This document shows positions 57,560 to 64,000 of a DNA stretch of 64,000 nt, one piece after another. The notes under the pieces were generated by a model. That model did not search any database, was not told the origin of the DNA, and saw nothing but the letters and a program-made list of their open reading frames with translations. A program made the position numbers and the translations under genes. Source of the DNA: Schistocerca nitens (Eukaryota; Arthropoda; Insecta; Orthoptera; Acrididae); the NCBI RefSeq assembly GCF_023898315.1, contig NC_064618.1, forward strand, positions 183,945,548-184,009,547, in the 5' to 3' direction. The stretch's first letter is position 1. Every line of letters starts with the position of its first letter.

Positions 57560-58370
57560 GTAATGGCGGTCAGGCAGTGCCCCGGGATCGGATTATTGAG
57601 GAAGGACCACCTCACTTATGAGCTGGCCTTAAGACGCCAGCCTATTGAGGGTAGTGTTCCGGATATAGCAGCCCGCTTGTGTGCTACCGTTCTTCAGCCG
57701 GTTTACGTCACGCCGGATGTTGTGGGTGAGACAAAGGCAGCCATTTAGTTTTTGTTTAAAGCTGTTAAGAGTCTTGAGGTCAATATCGGCTTTTTAGAGG
57801 GTACTCAACCCAGTGGCAGTCAGTTAGACAGGATGTGGGCACTGTTGATACATTTAGCCAATCGGATTTAAGGTCATTAAGTTAGAGGATCATGATAAGG
57901 GATTAAGCGCTGAATTGGGATCCTTGGTTAATAAATTGCAGTTTAAGGTTACGTGTTTATTGCTTGAAGGGAAGAGGACGAGGGAGCAGGATTTGTTATC
58001 TTCGTGGGCTAGCGAGCCCTTACATCCTCTGAGGAGTTAGCCGGGGCGTTTGCTAAATTGACTAATCCCCTGGTGCATCTGTTTCGAGACATCACAGAAT
58101 TAGCTGTAGATCGACTCGAGCGAACTGAAAAGTTGTTATGGTTGTTGGTTCGCTTTGAGCAAAACACTGATATCCGCGCTGCCGCTCTCGGACGATAGTC
58201 ACTGTGAAGTTAGGGTTCAACCCGTGGGCGTCACTGAGGGGAACTCCGCATTACCTACATCGGCTGAGTCTGCTAAAGGGGAATCGGGGCGATGTTTCAG
58301 TTGCGGTCGAACAAGGCATTTAGTTCGTACTTGCGTTCAGCCGCGGACATCCAGAGTCAATAAATGACTC
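57560..58370 (+). pseudogene. Gypsy gag-like remnant with zinc knuckle
   Basis: Near 57560-57750 the product reads GIGLLRKDHLTYELALRRQPIEGSVPDI, like the N-terminus of insect Gypsy gag proteins. At 58290-58345 a CCHC knuckle (CFSCGRTRHLVRTC) is visible. The region is a broken fossil. Confidence 0.7.
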
Positions 58371-58442
58371 CCGGCTGGCCAGGGACCCTGGGGACGAGCC
58401 TTTAAACCATGATGTGCTCGTGTCACTGCTCGATCATCACTC

Positions 58443-58459
58443 ACCCCCCCCCCCCCCCG
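58443..58459. repeat. Poly-C run
   Basis: A C run inside the Gypsy fossil. Confidence 0.95.
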
Positions 58460-58959
58460 ATTTATATTTGTTCTCGACTGGTGGCAAACCTATTTGTGCC
58501 CTTTTGGATTCCTGTAGCACTTTTCCATTGTTGAGTTTGGAATGGTTTCTTCAATTTGATCATCTTGCGAAACTTAGGCCGGTCCCTTCTTAGGTGCCAA
58601 CGGGCAGGTGTTGCCTCTGCATGCATGGTGATTTCTTGTGGCCCTTGTCTTTGGCCTTGGTCAAGCAGCTGCCGGTCGATTTAATTTTGGGATGTGATTT
58701 TATTGGTAAAACTGGTCTTCACTTGGATTAATCGGCGTACACCTTTTTCCTTAAGTTTGCTTCTGATCAGAAATTTTGGCTGTGTGAGTGCACTGAATGT
58801 TAGGTGCATCGAGTTGCGGGAATGCTGGTTGTTGATTCTCAGGTTAGTGACTTTGATCTCATCCATCTTTCTTCCTAGCAGGCCTCTCAACTAGGGGGTT
58901 TGTTGGAGAGGTTCCCAGAGCTTCTCTGTGGCAGACGTCAGGCAGTCCCCGTATCATCC

Positions 58960-60030
58960 CTCACCGCCTAAGATGAAGATACTAAGGGGAAAGATCTCCA
59001 AAATACTTGAGCAGGGGGATATTAGGCCTTCTACATCCACTTATGCCTCCATTATATTTCTCGTCCCTAAGGATCAGGCGCGGGAATTTCGGTCATTGTT
59101 GATAACCGTCGCCTGAATAAGAAGGTTGTCCTCGAATAGGCTCCTTTACCTGACCTTCATAACTCTTTTACTTGGTTTACCAGGGATAATTGATTTACTT
59201 TGGTTGACCTGAATCAAGCCTATTATCAGTTTCCCTTATCCGAAGAATGAAAACACGTTACAGCATTTTGTACCGATTGGAATCTGTTTGAATTTAATAG
59301 GGTTCCGTTTGGTTTGGCGCAGCCGTCCTTACTCGTTTGCTGGATAATATTCTTGGAGACTTGAAATTAGTCTGTGTTTACTATTACCTGGACGATTTGG
59401 TAATTTATATTCGTTCGTTTCATGAGCATAACAAGTAAGTTTTTGCTAGGTTGAAGGGGGGCCGGTTTGACTGTTGAACCCAATAAGGTGACATTATCCA
59501 GGCAGCAGGTATCCTTCTTAGGTCACCTAGCATCAGGTGAGAGTATTCGCATCGATCAGGAGTGGACTATGGGCTTGAGAGCCCTTCCGCCGCCCACTGA
59601 TAAGCGAGGGATTGCCAAGTGCATAATGATGGCGAATTATTTTAGGCGTTTTGTCCCTAATTTTGCTCAGCTGGTGGCTCCTTTAAATGAACTGCCACGA
59701 AAAGGGCTGCATTTTGAGTGGGGGCCTGCTCACGAGGCCACGTTTGAGCACATTAAGGCGCCTACAGCCAATCCGCCGGTTCTCGGAGTGCCTGATTTTA
59801 ATAACAAATTTATTGTCTAAACCGACGCATCTAATGTGGGAATTTCGGCAGTCCTGCTCCAAGAGTTCGAGGGTCAAAGGCAGCCAATAGCATACGCGTT
59901 CGTCAGGTTAAGCAGCGCCGATCTTAAATATTCTGTTTACGAATGTGAGGCATCGGCCGTCTTGTTCGTGCTGAATAAGTACCAGTTTTATCTCGAACAT
60001 AATTTCAGCTAGATACCGACAATCAAGCCT
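58960..60030 (+). pseudogene. Gypsy pol remnant, reverse transcriptase and RNase H
   Basis: Blocks seen include KISKILEQGDIRPSTSTYAS, FTLVDLNQAYYQFPL, VPFGLAQ, YLDDLVIY, then IMMANYFRRFVPNFAQLVAPLNEL and, in the RNase H part, TDASNVGISAVLLQ and SVYECEASAVLFVLNKYQFYLE. The order is that of Gypsy pol. Several breaks are present and the integrase is not found. Confidence 0.78.
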
Positions 60031-60059
60031 TAGAATTTTTAACATGTTGCAGTCCTGCC

Positions 60060-60475
60060 TGCAGCTGTGATAAATTAATATGTCAAAAATCCCTTCAGTA
60101 GTGAAATGTTACTGGTCTTTCCCAGGTTTCGGCTAGAGTAATCTAGCCTTCTTCAGAAGCATAAAATAAACTAACATGCAAGAATAATGCACGGTCAAAC
60201 ATAAAAAGCCAAAGTACCGTGGTACCATGTCAAGCTACGTTACTTAGCTGAGGAACAGCCCCGGCCCCACTTCGTGGAAAGCGGTCGGTTAGCCGCGGAC
60301 GCTACATTGGAACTGACTCTGGCACGCGGATATGTACCGAGCAAGACGGCGGATCACGCGCATGTACGCACGGAAAGTCAAAGGTGCCTGCCATTGGCTG
60401 TCTTTATGTTATGTACTGGGAAATTACCTACAATGTTATATCGTAACTTAGTGAAAGAACAAGGCGCTAAGTAGA
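60060..60475 (-). mobile_element. Penelope-like terminal repeat fragment
   Basis: No protein remains, but the minus strand carries the core CTGAAGAAGGC...GCCGAAACC typical of Penelope-like terminal repeats, preceded by a GC-rich upstream part (60240-60400 on plus). It follows directly on the broken end of the Gypsy fossil and so probably inserted into it. The right boundary is uncertain. Confidence 0.55.
60110..60156 (-). ncRNA. Hammerhead-ribozyme-like core
   Basis: On the minus strand: CTGAAGA (60156-60150, perfect CTGANGA), a long stem II (GGCTAGA and TCTAGCC pairing around a short loop), GAAA (60130-60127), and a stem III in which CTGG pairs with CCAG around GAAAGA, followed by T and A as the expected UH site. 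The core nucleotides are all present. Stem I pairing was not established. Self-cleavage is inference from the family. Confidence 0.5.
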
Positions 60476-60612
60476 TAGAATCTGGATGAGCGTTAAATGT
60501 AAACCGAGACCTTATACACTGATAAGAAATTTACTTAGACGTTAAGTTAAGCTTGTTATATAAAAAACCACATACGATCACCGCTATGTTGTATGGTTTC
60601 GCATATTTTGTT

Positions 60613-60930
60613 AAATGCTTGATCTATGTCAGTCAATAGTACGTAAGTGTGATGACGCCCTACTTCAAATATTAGGTTCTGATTTATGCTATTAACCTAT
60701 GTGAGACACTTATACTTTGCACACTATTAGACCATATCCTTAATTAATTAATGTCCACTTCAAAACGGAAGAATACAACTAAGATTGATATTCTTAGATT
60801 GATCTTTGTCGGTCAATAGTATATAAGTGCGTTGGCAGTGGCGTTGTACGCCCTGACGCATCCTACTTTAAATGCTAGGTCCTTATGTCTTGGTAGTATA
60901 TGTGAGAATTTCACCACGCTCACAATAATC
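60613..60930. repeat. Diverged duplicated segment
   Basis: Two related stretches start GATCTATGTCAGTCAATAGT (about 60622) and GATCTTTGTCGGTCAATAGT (about 60801) and stay alignable for about 120 bp each, with an insertion in the second. Spacing is about 180 bp. No gene is contained. Confidence 0.5.
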
Positions 60931-62280
60931 TTCATCCCAAATAGTTAATAGGCTTATAGGGAATATCCTAAATAGGTATTATCTGATAGACTGGAGTGTG
61001 TATTTTGACAATTAGGGTGGCATAAACTATTTACACGCATAGGCGTCTTGAACCCACTACTAACTAATAATTAACCTCTTCCGTAAGAGTTTAGTTCCAC
61101 GTCACCCTTGGGACTAAATATAGCGGACGGTTGTACATATTATATTTATAGTTAGTGTGTGTTTGGTTAAGTTATTACAGGTTTCCTAAACACAACGTCG
61201 GACATCTGTGCATAAAGTCATAAATGATGCCCTAAGCTTTACACCCCAGCCAATCATAAATGTATAGCAATGTAGTGGCATAACAAAACGACGTTGGTCA
61301 AATTTCGCGTCAACAAATTGACGTATTACTCCATGTATAATGGAAAATATTTTATTTCCACATTCTCCTAACTCTGAAAAGTTCTCTCGTTACGGACATA
61401 TAACCTTGAACATTTATATAGCAGCATCGTTCGTGGCTATTGTCTATATGTAACACCACAGTACAATATTTATTTTATTAGGCAGCTGACTTTAGTTAAC
61501 AGACTAAGCTTTGTTATGCACAAGAAAGAGTCTTATATTTTTGACAATGTATATTTGCCACCTGCTTATTATTTTTACTGTGCCTAATGGCATATTATCC
61601 CTGAGGCAAGTAATGCTAGAGGGCATCGTAAATTTACATGTGAGTTTGTATGTGTACTAAGGCTAAGTAATGTTATGTGTTTCCTTGTTTCATAGAATTT
61701 CGTAATGTGATAATGTACTCCAGAAACATTTTGTGTTAAACTGATCACACGTTTCGACAACAGCGCATAATAATCTCAGCATTCATACAGCGAGTTTGCT
61801 TTAATTTCGATCTAGTAATAGAATACCATTTTACGATATGGTGACCCGGACTTACAAACTGTTTAACGGGAACAGAATACATATTCGAGAAATGATTAAT
61901 TGCTGTGTGAAATAGAGAGTGTTCCTGTCGAGTGAACACAGAAACAGGCAGGTTAGGGAAGTGCACTGTTTACTTTGATTAATAAGCGACCAGTGGTTTG
62001 CTTTCATTAACTGCTTAATTTAAGCGTTCTTTACTCACTCAGAGTAAATATTTAGAATTATGAGATACGAGACAGGTTCGCGGCAGGCAACGTGGTGATG
62101 CTATTTACGCGACGTGGACTCAGTGTTATTACTCGCCTGCTTTTACTTTACCGCTGAACAGTTCGCAGTGTGTCTGACGTAGAAATAGGACCACCACTTA
62201 CTAGCTGCACCAGTAGACTTAGAATGAAGAGCAAAATCATACTGATAATTATACAATGTAGGCTTTCACGGCCGGTGTTG
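60931..62280. other. No recognised feature
   Basis: AT-rich sequence. The last 30 bases (GTAGGCTTTCACGGCCGGTG) may belong to the Penelope-like unit that follows. Confidence 0.45.
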
Positions 62281-62341
62281 TCTTCAGTTGAAACATCCGG
62301 GGTGAGAGGCCGTGGTCGATGTATAAAATTTCCACCTGACG

Positions 62342-62372
62342 TTTCTTCTCCATCTGCGGGAGACATCTTCTG
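62342..62372 (-). ncRNA. Hammerhead-like core, left arm
   Basis: The mirror of the right-arm motif: CAGAAGA, a stem with TCTCC pairing GGAGA, then GAAA. The fourth core base (normally T) is A. Probably decayed or a related non-cleaving form. Confidence 0.3.
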
Positions 62373-62451
62373 AGGTCGTCCGGCTACTGCCACTGAGGCT
62401 CCATGTACTCTCGCATTTATAGAGCGCATAGAGGGCACCACCATTCGTCAC

Positions 62452-62658
62452 GTGATTAATGAGACAAGCGTTCTAGCACGAGCATCCCATTATCATGCGC
62501 GCATGTATAGAGAAGCAATAGAAATACACAAACACCATAATAATTTTAATAGAAAAGAGGAAGTGTTAAAGTTGGACAAAATATGGATGACGACGTTGCG
62601 CCAGCGGAATGACAAACGATTACTCTTAATCAAGAATGATGACGCCTTCCAAAGATAG
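62452..62658 (+). pseudogene. Penelope-like protein C-terminus
   Basis: The frame gives ASHYHARMYREAIEIHKHHNNFNRKEEVLKLDKIW, the conserved block after the GIY-YIG domain of Penelope-like proteins (REAIEI-K-NNFNRKEE-L-L-W). Everything upstream, including the polymerase, is missing, so it cannot be functional alone. Confidence 0.78.
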
Positions 62659-62755
62659 GCATACCGTCGGCATCACGTGACAAATGGTGGTGCCCTCTTT
62701 GCGCTCTATAAATGCGAGAGTACATGGAGCCTCAGTGGCAGTAGCCGGACGACCT

Positions 62756-62786
62756 CAGAAGATGTCTCCCGCAGATGGAGATGAAA
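62756..62786 (+). ncRNA. Hammerhead-like core, right arm
   Basis: CAGAAGA at 62756-62762, a 6-bp stem II between GTCTCC (62764-62769) and GGAGAT (62777-62782), and GAAA at 62783-62786. One conserved core base differs (A for T). Stem III is not obvious. Confidence 0.3.
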
Positions 62787-62847
62787 CGTCAGGTGGAAAT
62801 TTTATACATCGACCACGGCCTCTCAGCCCGGAAGTTTCAACTGAAGA

Positions 62848-64000
62848 TTCTGATAATTTCTCATCGTGGGAGTAAATGCCATCTTGAGGTGATGCGTGCA
62901 CGTAGTGCGGTAAGGAAAGTACACCAACGAAGCAGAGACGAATAGGGAATAATACTGCAGACGATACGGGCCGCACATTGGACATAAGCGGCTTTGACAA
63001 AGGGCAGAGTCTTATGGCCTGACGCCTCTTGCAATCGACGGTCATTTGTTCGCGTGGTAGTCTCACAAGCATGCGTGGAAGGTGACTGAAGAAAGGTGAA
63101 ACAACAAATTGGCTACACGATGTTGGACGTCGAAGCCTTGTCACAGGGTCAATGACTTACTCACTCTACAAAGCAGGATAGATGGCGATCTGTGCGAGAT
63201 CTGAGAACAGAGTGCATTGCTGTTGCAGTAATATTATAGAACAGACCATTCAGCACACAATGTTGCGGTCCTACATCCTCCCATGTTGACCCAACGACAT
63301 CTTCAATTGAACTGCACTGAGCATGGCAGTAATGTAAGTATGAGCATTCTAGTCTTTGTACAATACTTACAGACACACTACCTGACCAGGAACTCGCCCA
63401 TTGATCTCTTTCCAAGGTAATGCATGATGTCATCAATGACCATCAGCTCATGACACCATCAGTCTATAAGATCAAAGAACCAGCCATCAATCAGTCAGTA
63501 ATTAGAACTGAAAGGCACATCCACTTACCCTCCCGTTTTCCCTCCCCCTACCTCTAACCACTCATATCACAGAATTAAAATCCTATATAGCGGAAATTGT
63601 CCCATTGTGTTGTAAATTAAAAAATCCTCCCCTCCGCCCATCCCCCTAGCTCCACCCAATCTGACACTGCATCACTCCTTATCTACCGCCAATCATGGTG
63701 CAAAAACCTCAGAGCTGGAGGAAACAGCCCACTTTCATCACGGGAAAATTAATTAACCACTCCTACCCCTCTGTCACCAACCAATCACCCTCTCCAACCT
63801 ATCAGTGCATAGTATTATAATGAATTGTTTAAAATTGTTTAATTATATTATTTCTGACGTACACACAAGTCCAGTCATCTCCACTTGTTTATCTCCAGCG
63901 AAATGTAACATAGTATTAAAAAAATCCAACAGATGATCCAAACAGACCAACTGCGTGTACTTTACACACTCACCCCTTCCTCTTTACAGCCAATTAATTT
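62848..64000. other. No recognised feature
   Basis: Unassigned sequence; the last 500 bp are C+T-rich on the plus strand. The open frame 63161-63436 (minus, 91 codons) has no domain I recognise. Confidence 0.45.

Larger units (their letters stand above)
56020..60050 (+). mobile_element. Gypsy-family LTR retrotransposon fossil
   Basis: Parts are recognisable in the normal order: a GC-richer terminal-repeat or leader region (about 56020-57550, containing TATAAAATG near 56397), a gag-like region (57560-58370) ending in a CCHC zinc knuckle, a protease-like stretch (about 58450-58740), reverse transcriptase (about 58960-59440, with YLDDLVIY) and an RNase H-type region (about 59600-60030). The family call comes from this order and the polymerase signatures. 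The element is broken, with many breaks in every coding part, and its 3' end is missing where a Penelope-like fragment begins. It looks old. A pair of matching terminal repeats could not be shown. Confidence 0.8.
62281..62847 (+). mobile_element. Minimal Penelope-like unit with inverted terminal repeats
   Basis: Two 176-bp arms, 62281-62456 and 62672-62847, are inverted copies at roughly 96% identity. Between them lie about 215 bp that encode the C-terminal end of a Penelope-like protein. A 3' coding end followed by a terminal repeat, with a second terminal repeat inverted upstream, is a known form of Penelope-like elements that are heavily 5'-truncated. Each arm also has a hammerhead-like core. 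It is a different family from the one at 31330-34498. Confidence 0.8.

Noticed and set aside
62281-62847. MITE or DNA transposon because of inverted ends
   Set aside because: The enclosed coding block is the Penelope-like C-terminus and the arms carry Penelope-type terminal-repeat motifs.

Overview
The window looks like intergenic or intronic DNA from a large, repeat-rich arthropod genome. The mix of RTE and CR1-type LINEs, Tc1/mariner transposons, Penelope-like elements and tRNA-headed SINEs fits an orthopteran, probably a Schistocerca-like grasshopper. That assignment rests on remembered resemblance of several repeats to grasshopper sequence and was not tested by a search. I found no convincing host gene. 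About half of the window can be assigned to mobile elements; the rest is AT-rich sequence in which I recognise nothing.

Layout. 389-3828: nearly intact RTE LINE (minus) with a 10-bp target-site duplication and a SINE inside. 4261-5330: degenerate tandem repeats, then a purine-rich tract. 9598-10998: decayed RTE copy. 13853-19373: a Tc1-like transposon interrupted by a SINE, a perfectly symmetrical foldback mariner and a 3.2-kb LINE. 19638-20590: RTE 5' remnant and a Penelope-like terminal fragment. 22507-28185: a mariner-type transposon carrying a 4.8-kb, almost intact CR1-group LINE whose ORF1 has an esterase-like domain and whose 5' end is built of 274-bp tandem units. 29095-30960: RTE and Tc1 remnants with a SINE. 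31330-34498: Penelope-like element with direct terminal repeats and an inverted 3' piece. 36259-36434: head-truncated SINE with a perfect 12-bp duplication. 36874-38397 and 41900-44450: two further mariner-type transposons, the second split by a Tc1 element that itself holds a SINE. 46860-50760: several decayed LINEs inserted in or beside each other. 51645-51835 and 54647-54847: SINEs. 56020-60050: Gypsy-family LTR fossil, ending against a Penelope-like terminal fragment. 62281-62847: minimal Penelope-like unit bounded by inverted terminal repeats.

The elements depend on one another as parasites: SINEs, which encode nothing, would need LINE proteins, and internally deleted transposons would need transposase from elsewhere. 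The nesting gives a relative time order (host element older than insert). The most interesting items are the CR1 LINE with tandem promoter-like units and an esterase ORF1, the hammerhead-ribozyme-like cores in at least four Penelope-like terminal repeat families, the foldback mariner, and a SINE that shares its body with its relatives but has a different tRNA-like head. I see no CRISPR array, operon, rRNA or free tRNA gene, and nothing that I can honestly call a new biological system.
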